Assembly (NCBI GenBank): GCA_963643175.1
Contig: CAVIJF010000024.1
Coordinates: 1 to 22,263, forward strand
Direction: 5' to 3'
DNA: 22,263 bases
DNA from: CAMEON01 sp963643175
Lineage (GTDB): Bacteria > Bacillota > Clostridia > Oscillospirales > CAG-272
Below, piece after piece: positions 6,897 to 13,904 of this stretch (position 1 is the stretch's first letter; every line of letters begins with the position of its first letter). The translations under genes were made by a program, and so were the position numbers. Below the pieces are notes generated by a model. The model did not search any database and was not told where the DNA came from. It was given only the letters and a program-made list of their open reading frames with translations.

Positions 6897-8054
6897 ATGA
6901 AACCACGACATTCCGGAAAGATCCTTGCCACCCTGCTTGCCGTGCTCCTGCTGACGGCAGTCCTGTGCGTTGCCGTTCAGGCGGACGGGACAAACAGCAC
7001 AAGCCACGACCGCTTCGCGGATGCCGGACAGCAGACCCATACCGTCCGCCGTACCGATACGCCTATCACACTGGACGGAAAGATTTCCAACGGGGAGTGG
7101 AACGCCGACCCCATCGAAGTCAAGGTAGGGAATCCCGGCGTGATCTGGATGGACTGGACAACAAACGGCTTCCCCGAGGACGAGCTGACGGAGATTATCC
7201 CGTACAGAATCCGGTACTACGTCACGTACAACGCGGAAGGTCTGTACGTCGGTGCGCAGGTCACGGAGCCGATTCACTACTGCCCGGACGACTCGTGCGA
7301 CAACCTCTGGACATACGACTGTCTGGAAGTGGACGTCGCGCTAGACGCGTTCGACGAACGCGCCATCGGCGAATTCACCGAGGCGGGACTGCTGGATCGC
7401 ATCCGAAACACGTACTCGCTGGTGGACAACGGGAAGGATGCGCCCTACGGACTGGGCTACTGCTACACGCCGTCCACCTACGGCTACTATAAGGTGACGC
7501 GCCAGCCGCTGGACGACGCGGAGTACGGCGTTTCCCGCGAAGAGCAGACAACCACCTATGAGATTTTCTTCCCGTGGCTGGAGCTGTACGGCGAGGAAGA
7601 GCCGGTGGACGAGGTGTACATCAACTTCCAGCTGCACCTCGCCGACACGCGCTACACCGAATACTGTGAAGAGGGCTACGGCAGCTGTGTGGGCGGCATC
7701 CGCTATGCCGTCATGCTGGATGAGGAGCAGCTCGCTTTCTACGGCACCGACCAAAGCATGATTCTGCACATTTTCAAGCTGGAAGGAGCGAAGGGAACCG
7801 AAACGACCGTGACCGAATCCGCCACGACCGCCCCCGCGACGGAGAGTGAAAGCGAAAGCGCGACGGCGGCGCCCGAAACTTCGACTTCCACCGCGCCTGT
7901 GTCCGAAGGCACCGCGACCGCCGCGCCGGATGCGTCCGGGACGGAGACCGCCTCTGCGGGCGGCGGATGCAGTTCCTCGCTGAGCTGGGGCTGGCTGGTT
8001 CTGCCTCTTTCCGCCGTCGCGGCGGCTGCAGTGAGGCGGAAGAAGAAGGACTGA
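6897..8054 (+). CDS. Secreted DOMON/CBM9-like protein with C-terminal membrane anchor
   Basis: A 385-residue exported protein. The signal peptide (KILATLLAVLLLTAVLCV) ends in AVQA, a fitting signal-peptidase I site. Residues about 53-295 resemble CBM9/DOMON-type carbohydrate- or heme-binding beta-sandwiches: the opening ITLDGKISNGEWN, then YYVTYNAEGLYVGAQVTEP and a DCLEVDVALDAF-like strand. A Thr/Ser/Glu/Ala linker (about 300-355) leads to GGGCSSS, a hydrophobic helix and the tail RRKKKD, typical of a C-terminal anchor with stop-transfer charges. The ATG at 6897 is chosen over 6873 because AGAGGAG lies 9 nt before it and the signal peptide begins there. No partner gene is adjacent and the ligand is unknown. 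Confidence 0.75.
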   Translation: MKPRHSGKILATLLAVLLLTAVLCVAVQADGTNSTSHDRFADAGQQTHTVRRTDTPITLDGKISNGEWNADPIEVKVGNPGVIWMDWTTNGFPEDELTEIIPYRIRYYVTYNAEGLYVGAQVTEPIHYCPDDSCDNLWTYDCLEVDVALDAFDERAIGEFTEAGLLDRIRNTYSLVDNGKDAPYGLGYCYTPSTYGYYKVTRQPLDDAEYGVSREEQTTTYEIFFPWLELYGEEEPVDEVYINFQLHLADTRYTEYCEEGYGSCVGGIRYAVMLDEEQLAFYGTDQSMILHIFKLEGAKGTETTVTESATTAPATESESESATAAPETSTSTAPVSEGTATAAPDASGTETASAGGGCSSSLSWGWLVLPLSAVAAAAVRRKKKD

Positions 8055-8109
8055 CCTGCCGGGGATTTGCGGCGACACCTCCTCTCCGGTAGCATATCTT
8101 TGCCCCGCC

Positions 8110-8200
8110 CCGGGGGAGGGGACCATCTCAAACGCCGCCGTCGCTTCAGCGACGGATAGTTCCATCTCCCCCGGTCCCCCCTCTCCTTGGCTACCCCTTC
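8110..8200. repeat. Possible second repeat type with CCGTCGC hairpin
   Basis: CCGTCGC (8138-8144), loop TTCA, GCGACGG (8149-8155) is flanked by C-rich and G-rich runs that can pair (CCGGGGGAGGGG with CTCCCCCGGT). No second copy lies in this window. Calling it a repeat rests on its non-coding, palindromic layout and my general recollection of similar gut Clostridia intergenic sequences. Confidence 0.3.
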
Positions 8201-8309
8201 CCGGAAGGAAGCAAAAACCTTTTTGTAGCGGAAGGGGCGCCGTCTCCGGTACCCCGGAAGGTAACGAGAACCCGTGCCGCTCCCGGCGTGAGTTTTGGGG
8301 TACCGCAAA

Positions 8310-8437
8310 CCTCCCGGCGCGCCGTGCCGCTCCCGGCGCAGACACGGGGGTGCCGGGGGCGGTAGCCCCCGGCAAAATAAACTTAAAGTCTCCCCCCCCT
8401 TCCCCTCCGGGGAAGGGGGTCGGGGGGATGGGGGCAG
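8310..8437 (+). repeat. Structured intergenic repeat, copy R5
   Basis: The left flank GGCGCGCCGTGCCGCTCCCGG precedes hairpin 1 (8352-8373): GCCGGGGGC, loop GGTA, GCCCCCGGC, with perfect pairing. After the spacer AAAATAAACTTAAAGTCT comes a short hairpin 2 with loop TCC and the tail GGTCGGGGGGATGGGGG. Confidence 0.85.
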
Positions 8438-8566
8438 ACAGTTTATGCGAGGTCGGGGAAAGCCGGAGACAGCAGGGCACAGCCACCCCTCCCGGCGCCG
8501 CAAACCGCCCGGAAAGCCAATGGCGCCGTGGGGAAAACGCCCCTGAAAAATCCCGTTTCCTGCCGG

Positions 8567-8600
8567 AAAAAGGCAAAGGGGGAACCGCGGTTCCCCCTTT
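8567..8600 (-). terminator. Rho-independent terminator of glutamine synthetase
   Basis: AAAGGGGGAACCG (8575-8587) and its exact complement (8588-8600) form a perfect 26-bp palindrome. On the minus strand it is followed by GCC and five T residues. It starts 5 nt after the stop codon. Confidence 0.85.
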
Positions 8601-8605
8601 CCCGA

Positions 8606-10768
8606 TTACTGCTTATACGTCATTTCGCCGTAGGTCGGAAGAGGCCAGACATCGGCATCCACCAAAGTCTCCATCTCGTCCACAGGCTCCCGCAAAGCCT
8701 GCATGGCGGGAATCACCTCATTGCGGAAGGCGGTCGCAACCGCCACCTCATCCCCTGCAGCACACGCGGCGGCATCCGCCTGCCGGAGCGCCTCCGCCGC
8801 ACGGAAGGCGCGGGTGTTCAGCGCGGACAGACGCCCCACAAGGTCACGCTCCAGCGCCGTGCAGTCGGGGCAGGCGTCCCCGCAAAGTGCCGCCTTGCGG
8901 GCGGCGGTCGCCGCAAGCCGGTCAATATAAGTCTCCACGGCGGGAATAATCTGCCGCGTCGCCATCAGAACCATGGTCTGCGCCTCAATGTTCAGCACCT
9001 TGGCGTAGTTCTCAAACAGAATCTCCTGCCGCGCCGCCAGCTCCACAGGCGACAGCACACCGAAATCCGTGAACAGACGCACATTCTTGTCGTCGGTCAG
9101 ATGCGCGAACGCCTCCACCGCCGTGCGGTAGTTGGGCAGACCGCGGCGCTCCGCCTCGGCAGGCCAGTCGCTGCCGTAGCCGTTTCCGTCAAAGATAATG
9201 CGGCGGTGGGCGGTCAGCGTCTCGCGGATGGTGCGGTTGACCGCATCCTTGAAAATCAGCCCCGCCTGCTCACCGGACAGCCTGCCGGCGGAAACAGCCA
9301 TCAGTCCCTGCGCACGGGCACTCTCCAGCTCGTCCGCCAATGCCCGCAGAGCACTTGCCATGGCGGTGTTCAGTACGATGTTCGGCATGGCGATGTTCTG
9401 CGAGGAGCCGAGCGAGCGGAACTCGAACTTGTTGCCCGTGAAGGCGAAGGGGGAGGTGCGGTTGCGGTCGGTCGTGTCGCGGCGGAAGGTCGGCACGGAG
9501 GGCACGCCCAGATTCATGGTGGCGGTGCCGGGGCGGCTGTAATCGGTGCCGTCTACCAGCGCGTTCACGATGCCCTCCAGCTCCTCGCCGAGGAAAACGG
9601 AAATAATGGCGGGCGGCGCCTCGTTGGCACCCAGCCGGTGGTCGTTGCCCGCGTAGGCGACCGAAATGCGCAGCAGGTCGGCGTACTCGTCCACCGCTTT
9701 GATGATGGCAGCAAGGAACAGCAGGAAGCGCGTGTTCTCCCACGGCGTCTTGCCCGGGTCAAGCAGATTGGTGCCGCCGTCGGTGGTCAGCGACCAGTTG
9801 TTGTGCTTGCCGGAGCCGTTGACGCCTGCGTAGGGCTTCTCGTGCAGCAGGCACACCATGCCGTGCCGGTCGGCAATCAGCTTCATGTACTCCATGATGA
9901 GCAGGTTCTGATCCACCGCCATGTTGGTCGTGGCGAAGATGGGCGCCAGCTCATGCTGGGAGGGCGCGACCTCGTTGTGCTCCGTCTTAGCGTTGATGCC
10001 GAGCCGCCAGAGTTCATCGTCCAGTTCCGCCATGAATGCCGCCACCTTGGGCTTGAGCGGGCCGAAGTAGTGGTCGTCCATCTCCTGCCCCTTGGGCGCG
10101 GGGGCACCGAACAGCGTCCTGCCGCAGTAGATAAGATCCTTGCGCCGGTTGTAATAGTCTTTGTTGACAAGGAAATATTCCTGCTCCGCGCCGACCGTGG
10201 GCGTCACGCGCGCCGTTTCGGTGTCGCCGAACAGGCGCAGGATGCGCAGTGCCTGCTCGGACAGGGCGTCCATGGAGCGGAGCAGGGGGGTCTTGGTATC
10301 CAGCGCCTCGCCCGTATAGGAGCAGAACGCGGTGGGGATATAGAGCGTATTGCCCTTGACGAACGCATAGGATGCCGGGTCCCATGCGGTATAACCCCGC
10401 GCCTCGAAGGTTGCGCGCAGACCGCCGGAGGGGAAGGAGGAAGCGTCCGGTTCACCCTTGATAAGCTCCTTGCCGGAGAACTCCATGACGACCTTATCCC
10501 CCTGGAGCGGTGCGATGAAGGCGTCGTGCTTTTCGGCTGTCACGCCTGTCAGCGGCTGGAACCAGTGGGTATAGTGTGTGGCGCCCTTCTCGATTGCCCA
10601 GTCCTTCATGGCGTTGGCGACCGCGTCCGCGATGGATGCGTCGATGGTTTTGCCTGTGGCGATTGTGCGGGTCAGGGACTTATAGACTTCCTTTGGCAGG
10701 CGTCGGCGCATTGCCTCATCGTTGAACACCATGCTGCCGTACAGCTCGTACACGTTATTTTCCGACAT
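8606..10768 (-). CDS. glnN: Glutamine synthetase type III
   Basis: A 720-residue GSIII, the size normal for this family, which forms ATP-dependent glutamine from glutamate and ammonia in the cytoplasm. Diagnostic segments in order are SSFPSGGLRATFEARGYTAW, TVGAEQEYFLV (metal-binding glutamates E195 and E197), NGSGKHNNWSL (about 316-325), RLGANEAPPAIISVFLGEEL, and RNRTSPFAFTGNKFEFRS (about 430-448) followed by SSQNIAMPN. The C-terminal third is the helical region special to GSIII. The start at 10768 (MSENNVYELYG) has AAGGAG about 7 nt upstream; 35 upstream in-frame codons would be repeat-adjacent sequence and are discarded. The gene lies downstream of azlCD on the same strand, but about 240 bp and a hairpin separate them. 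No clear promoter was found. Confidence 0.95.
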   Translation of the reverse strand: MSENNVYELYGSMVFNDEAMRRRLPKEVYKSLTRTIATGKTIDASIADAVANAMKDWAIEKGATHYTHWFQPLTGVTAEKHDAFIAPLQGDKVVMEFSGKELIKGEPDASSFPSGGLRATFEARGYTAWDPASYAFVKGNTLYIPTAFCSYTGEALDTKTPLLRSMDALSEQALRILRLFGDTETARVTPTVGAEQEYFLVNKDYYNRRKDLIYCGRTLFGAPAPKGQEMDDHYFGPLKPKVAAFMAELDDELWRLGINAKTEHNEVAPSQHELAPIFATTNMAVDQNLLIMEYMKLIADRHGMVCLLHEKPYAGVNGSGKHNNWSLTTDGGTNLLDPGKTPWENTRFLLFLAAIIKAVDEYADLLRISVAYAGNDHRLGANEAPPAIISVFLGEELEGIVNALVDGTDYSRPGTATMNLGVPSVPTFRRDTTDRNRTSPFAFTGNKFEFRSLGSSQNIAMPNIVLNTAMASALRALADELESARAQGLMAVSAGRLSGEQAGLIFKDAVNRTIRETLTAHRRIIFDGNGYGSDWPAEAERRGLPNYRTAVEAFAHLTDDKNVRLFTDFGVLSPVELAARQEILFENYAKVLNIEAQTMVLMATRQIIPAVETYIDRLAATAARKAALCGDACPDCTALERDLVGRLSALNTRAFRAAEALRQADAAACAAGDEVAVATAFRNEVIPAMQALREPVDEMETLVDADVWPLPTYGEMTYKQ

Positions 10769-10857
10769 ACAGACTCTCCTTGTTTTTATTGGCGTTTTGG
10801 GGGAACGGGGTGGCTTGTATTGCTTGCGTGTGGTTTCGTGTTGTGGGGGGGAGGGGG

Positions 10858-10925
10858 TTGCTATCTTTTGCAAGAGGCTTCGCCCCTTGCAACCTCAGCC
10901 TGTACCGGGGCGGCACGGTATACAG
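10858..10925 (-). repeat. Truncated structured repeat, copy R6
   Basis: On the minus strand only hairpin 1 (10870-10890; GCAAGGGGC, loop GAA, GCCTCTTGC with one mismatched pair) and part of the AAAAGATAGC spacer remain. Hairpin 2 is replaced by a degenerate C-run. It lies in the 5' leader region of GSIII. Confidence 0.7.
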
Positions 10926-10984
10926 GGAGCAATTCCGGCGCCCGAGGAGGCACCCCCGGGCAGAAAACAGATACCGCCGGGTAT

Positions 10985-11011
10985 GGAGAGGGGTCTCCGG
11001 AAACCCTCTCC
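10985..11011 (-). terminator. Hairpin after azlD, possible terminator
   Basis: GGAGAGGG (10985-10992) pairs with CCCTCTCC (11004-11011) immediately after the azlD stop. No good T-tract follows on the minus strand, so partial termination before glnN is possible but unproven. Confidence 0.45.
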
Positions 11012-11338
11012 CTATATCAGCGCCATGAGGCACGCCACAGCCAGTGCCGCCGCGCAGGCACCCAGCGCAACAACCAGAAGGGAGCGGCGGAAGAAGGCAA
11101 GAATCAGCGCGGCGGCAGTGCCGACAAGCGCGGAGGGAATCGAACCCGTCGAGTAGAGAATGGCGGGAAACGCCATCGCACTCAGAACCCCGTAGGGAAT
11201 GTAGGCAAGCAGACTGCGCAGAAAGGGGGAGCGGACAGGACGGCGCAGAAGCGTGAAGGGCAGTATGCGTATCAGGTAGGTCACACCCGCCATGACCAGC
11301 ATGAGCAGGGCAAGCGTGGGGACAGACATTCCGGTCAT
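11012..11338 (-). CDS. azlD: AzlD-family branched-chain amino acid exporter small subunit
   Basis: A 108-residue integral membrane protein with about three or four hydrophobic helices. The AzlD signature TYLIRILPFTLLRR lies near the N terminus and a YIPYGVLSAMAFPAIL helix follows. AzlD works with AzlC to export branched-chain amino acids and their analogues. The ATG overlaps the azlC stop as ATGA and has GGAGGTG about 6-8 nt upstream inside azlC, so translation is coupled. An ATG three codons later is also possible. Longer upstream frames read through azlC in another frame and are rejected. Confidence 0.88.
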   Translation of the reverse strand: MTGMSVPTLALLMLVMAGVTYLIRILPFTLLRRPVRSPFLRSLLAYIPYGVLSAMAFPAILYSTGSIPSALVGTAAALILAFFRRSLLVVALGACAAALAVACLMALI

Positions 11339-12093
11339 GCGGACACCTCCCCCGCCGTGCCGGCGTCCTCGCGCTCCGGTTCGGACGGAACCGGGAACAG
11401 CCACGCCGCCACCAGTGCCCCGGCAACGCCGCTGATGATGACGGCAAATCCGCTGCCGACGCGGTTGAGTACCGGCAGGTAGCGGAAGAGGCAGGCGCAC
11501 GCCGCCCCGATCAGCACCGCCACCAGAACGCCCCGCTCACGGCGCGCCGGCGGCACGATGATGGCAAAAAACATCCCGTACAGCATGATTCCCATGGGCT
11601 GACTGATAAGCGGGGGCAGGAAGGCACCCGCCAGTGCCCCGATCAGCGTGCCCGTCGCCCAGAAAACGTAGGGCAGCAGCGCAATGCCGGAGAAGTACCG
11701 CGTGCCGACCGGATAGCGCTTTGTGGAGGCGACGGCGAAGATTTCGTCCGTGATGGAAAAGCCGAGGATAAGCCGCGCCGGTACGGTAAAACTGCCGTCC
11801 ACGCGCTGGGAAAGCGAAATCGCCATGAGCGAGTAGCGCAGATTGATGATGAACTGCGTCAGCGCCATTTCGACCAGCGTGCCGTGCGACACAATGACCG
11901 ACAGCCCCGCCGTCTGCCCGGCGGAGGTTTCGTTGACCAGCGACAGAATCAGCGCGGTCAGCGGGTACAGCCCCGCCTGCACCGCCGTCAGCCCGAAGCC
12001 GAAGGAAACGGTCAGGTAGCCCAGCGCGATAGGCAGACCGTCGCGCAGACCGTCGCGGAAGGAATAGGATTGCAAAACAGTTGATTTGACCAT
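11335..12093 (-). CDS. azlC: AzlC-family branched-chain amino acid exporter large subunit
   Basis: A 252-residue polytopic membrane protein of the AzlC (LIV-E) family. The N-terminal RDGLRDGLPIALGYLTVSFGFGL is the family signature, and several hydrophobic helices follow, for example MGIMLYGMFFAIIVPPARR. AzlC is the main subunit of an AzlCD exporter for branched-chain amino acids. The start at 12093 has GGAG just upstream; in-frame codons further upstream carry no signature. The gene is transcribed from a promoter at 12241-12269, leaving an untranslated leader of roughly 140 nt. It overlaps azlD by four bases. Leader-based control is possible, but no T-box signature was seen. Confidence 0.9.
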   Translation of the reverse strand: MVKSTVLQSYSFRDGLRDGLPIALGYLTVSFGFGLTAVQAGLYPLTALILSLVNETSAGQTAGLSVIVSHGTLVEMALTQFIINLRYSLMAISLSQRVDGSFTVPARLILGFSITDEIFAVASTKRYPVGTRYFSGIALLPYVFWATGTLIGALAGAFLPPLISQPMGIMLYGMFFAIIVPPARRERGVLVAVLIGAACACLFRYLPVLNRVGSGFAVIISGVAGALVAAWLFPVPSEPEREDAGTAGEVSA

Positions 12094-12240
12094 AAAAACT
12101 CCGAACAGAAAAACCAGCTCAGCCGCGCGCCGGGGAAAACTGCCGGTCGGGCGGACGGGATAAGCGACCGCTCCCCGCCACATACTGCATACAGGGATTC
12201 CGCTTTGCGGAGCCGCTCCGCGCGGCGCGATTCACCTGTT

Positions 12241-12269
12241 ATTATATATCTTTTTTCGCTTCTTTGCAA
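12241..12269 (-). promoter_or_regulatory. Sigma-A promoter of azlCD
   Basis: On the minus strand TTGCAA (12269-12264) and TATAAT (12246-12241) have 17 bp between them. It is divergent from the promoter at 12312-12340. Confidence 0.8.
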
Positions 12270-12311
12270 TACGCTACATCCACAACTTTTCGGAAATTTC
12301 TCTTGAAACAC

Positions 12312-12340
12312 TTTACAAAACCGTGAAAATCGGGTACAAT
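12312..12340 (+). promoter_or_regulatory. Sigma-A promoter of the small membrane ORF, possibly also rsgA
   Basis: TTTACA (12312-12317) and TACAAT (12335-12340) have 17 bp between them. AGAGGAAG and an ATG follow directly. No better promoter was found before rsgA, so this one may drive both. Confidence 0.65.
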
Positions 12341-12354
12341 AGAGGAAGAAACGC

Positions 12355-12621
12355 ATGAAAAAGCGCGCGGAACACGCCGGACTGCGTGCCGGAACCCTGC
12401 TTGCCTCCTGCCTGTTCCTAATGCTTGCCGTGGGCTGGATCTGTGCGGATACGCTGTGCGGTGCCAGCCTGTGCGGCGGGCTGACCGGGCGCGGGGTTGC
12501 AAGGGGCAAAGCCCCTTGCATAAGAAAACTAAAAATCTCCCCCTTCCCCAGCGGGGGAAGAGTGCTCTTCGAGCGCGGGTCGGGGGGATGGGGCAGACGG
12601 TTTGACCAAAAGCCGGGATAA
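12355..12621 (+). CDS. Small membrane-peptide ORF with repeat-encoded C-terminal half
   Basis: An 88-codon ORF with a good AGAGGAAG site 7 nt before its ATG and a promoter just upstream. Residues 1-45 are unique: a basic start (MKKRAEHAGLRAG) and one hydrophobic segment (TLLASCLFLMLAVGWICA) with several cysteines, resembling a signal anchor. From about residue 46 the codons are those of repeat copy R7 (VARGKAPCIRKLKISPFPS), ending at a stop just past it. The simplest reading is an older gene whose 3' part was replaced by the repeat. A leader-like small protein ahead of rsgA is the alternative. No family was recognised. Confidence 0.4.
   Translation: MKKRAEHAGLRAGTLLASCLFLMLAVGWICADTLCGASLCGGLTGRGVARGKAPCIRKLKISPFPSGGRVLFERGSGGWGRRFDQKPG
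12488..12593 (+). repeat. Structured intergenic repeat, copy R7
   Basis: Hairpin 1 (12499-12519) is GCAAGGGGC, loop AAA, GCCCCTTGC. An A-rich spacer (AAGAAAACTAAAAATCT) leads to the long hairpin 2 with GTGCTC, TTC, GAGCGC and the tail GGTCGGGGGGATGGGG. Right-flank sequence CAAGCCCCCTTCCGGCAC near 12640 is shared with the region after R3. Confidence 0.85.
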
Positions 12622-12791
12622 ATCAGCGACGCTGAGGACAAGCCCCCTTCCGGCACTGGGCGGAACAGGGACAGGTACCCACCGCCGGATGCCGGACGCT
12701 AAACAGCAAACCGGCGCCACCCCGCATTGTCGCAGGGTCGCAAGGCGCCCCCCTGCTCTCCCACACAAAAAATCACAGACAGGATGAGTAT

Positions 12792-13790
12792 ATGGAGTAC
12801 ACCGACATCGGAAAAATCATCAAAATGACCGGAGGACTTTACACAGTGCGCCTGCACACAGCCGACGGAAACCCCGCGGCAGGTCCCCTTGCCGGACAGA
12901 CCGTCGAGTGCCGCGCACGCGGCGGATTCCGCCACGCCGGACTGCGCCCGCTGGTCGGCGATGACGCAGAGGTCCGTTACGGCGACAGCTCCGTGGAGCA
13001 GACACCGGACGGCGTCCGCCCCAGCACCGACCGCACCGGGCTGGTGCTTGCGGATATTCTGCCCCGCCGCAACAGCCTCATACGCCCGCCGCTTGCCAAT
13101 CTGGACATGATGCTGGTCGTGACCGCCGCCGCAGCCCCCGCCCCCGACCTGCCGACGCTGGACAAGCTGCTCTGCATTCTGGAGCACAACCGCATCGCGC
13201 CGGTTTTCGTGGTGGGCAAGCAGGAGCTTGACCCCGCCCGCGCAGGGGCGCTGACCGACCTGTACAGCCGCGCGGGCTATCCGGCGTTTGCGCTGTCCTG
13301 CGTCAGCGGCGCAGGACTGGATGCGTTGGCGGCGTATGCCCGCACCGCCTTCCCCGGCAGGACGGTCGCCGTGTCCGGCGCGTCCGGGGTGGGGAAATCC
13401 ACTCTGCTGAACACGCTTTTCCCCGGTTTTTCGCTGGCAACGGGCGGAATCAGTCTCCGCATTGCGCGCGGGAAAAACACGACGCGCCACACGGAGCTGT
13501 TTCCGCTTTCCTCCCTCGGTGCGGACACCTACATAGCCGACACGGCTGGTTTTTCGCTGCTGGACTTTGAGCATTTCGACTTTTTCGGGCTTGAGGATCT
13601 GCCGGATTCCTTCCCCGAGTTTGCGCCCTACATCGGGAAGTGCCGCTACACGGGCTGTACGCATCTGAAGGAGGAGGGTTGCGCCGTGCTGGCTGCCGTG
13701 CGTGCCGGTGCGATTGCGCCCTCCCGGCACCGTTCCTACTGCGAGCTGTATGCGGTGCTCAAAGAAAAACCGACATGGGGGAAGAAGTAG
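12792..13790 (+). CDS. rsgA: Ribosome small-subunit biogenesis GTPase RsgA
   Basis: A 332-residue circularly permuted GTPase that assists late 30S subunit maturation. The N-terminal OB fold is about residues 1-80. GTPase motifs occur in the permuted order G4, G1, G3. G1 is GASGVGKS (196-203), G3 is DTAG (250-253), and the RGKNTTRH switch region lies between. The C-terminal zinc site C284, C289, H291, C297 is intact. The G4 position, normally NKxD, reads GKQE (142-145), so the guanine-specificity Asn and Asp are both replaced. The start at 12792 has only a weak AGGATGAG site. The gene lies about 450 bp downstream of a promoter with a small ORF and a repeat between, and seems monocistronic at its 3' end. 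Confidence 0.93.
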   Translation: MEYTDIGKIIKMTGGLYTVRLHTADGNPAAGPLAGQTVECRARGGFRHAGLRPLVGDDAEVRYGDSSVEQTPDGVRPSTDRTGLVLADILPRRNSLIRPPLANLDMMLVVTAAAAPAPDLPTLDKLLCILEHNRIAPVFVVGKQELDPARAGALTDLYSRAGYPAFALSCVSGAGLDALAAYARTAFPGRTVAVSGASGVGKSTLLNTLFPGFSLATGGISLRIARGKNTTRHTELFPLSSLGADTYIADTAGFSLLDFEHFDFFGLEDLPDSFPEFAPYIGKCRYTGCTHLKEEGCAVLAAVRAGAIAPSRHRSYCELYAVLKEKPTWGKK

Positions 13791-13811
13791 GGGCGGCGGC
13801 GCCCCGGCGGA

Positions 13812-13830
13812 TTCCGGAAACTTTCCGGAA
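13812..13830. promoter_or_regulatory. 19-bp perfect palindrome upstream of the nuclease-lipoprotein promoter
   Basis: TTCCGGAAA, one C, TTTCCGGAA. It ends 14 bp before the -35 box and starts 21 bp after the rsgA stop. It could be an activator-type operator or part of an rsgA terminator, but no T-tract follows. Confidence 0.45.
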
Positions 13831-13844
13831 AACCCGGGTTCCCC

Positions 13845-13873
13845 TTGACAACCCCGCGCCGGTATGCTATACT
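13845..13873 (+). promoter_or_regulatory. Sigma-A promoter of the nuclease-LamG lipoprotein gene
   Basis: TTGACA (13845-13850) and TATACT (13868-13873) have 17 bp between them, with an extended -10 (TGCTATACT). Confidence 0.88.
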
Positions 13874-13904
13874 CTGTACACAACGATAGAAAAGAGGTGC
13901 CAAC

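Larger units (their letters stand above)
8055..8605. other. Convergent intergenic region: second repeat type, repeat R5, glnN terminator
   Basis: This lies between the convergent DOMON gene (+) and GSIII gene (-) and contains no supported gene. It holds a C-rich segment with a 7-bp hairpin (8110-8200), repeat R5 and the minus-strand terminator of GSIII. Confidence 0.7.

Noticed and set aside
6332..7492. A 386-codon plus-strand frame from 6332 through the intergenic region into the DOMON gene
   Set aside because: It translates the terminator and repeat R4, then an alternative frame of the DOMON gene. It has no ribosome binding site or domain.
8528..11482. A 984-codon open frame on the plus strand opposite glutamine synthetase
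   Set aside because: It is antisense to the well-conserved GSIII gene, shows no recognisable domain, and ends inside azlC. It is a GC-rich shadow frame.
12094..12240. T-box riboswitch in the azlC leader
   Set aside because: No TGGNACCGCG-like T-box sequence or specifier-loop layout was visible, and the leader is short for that class.
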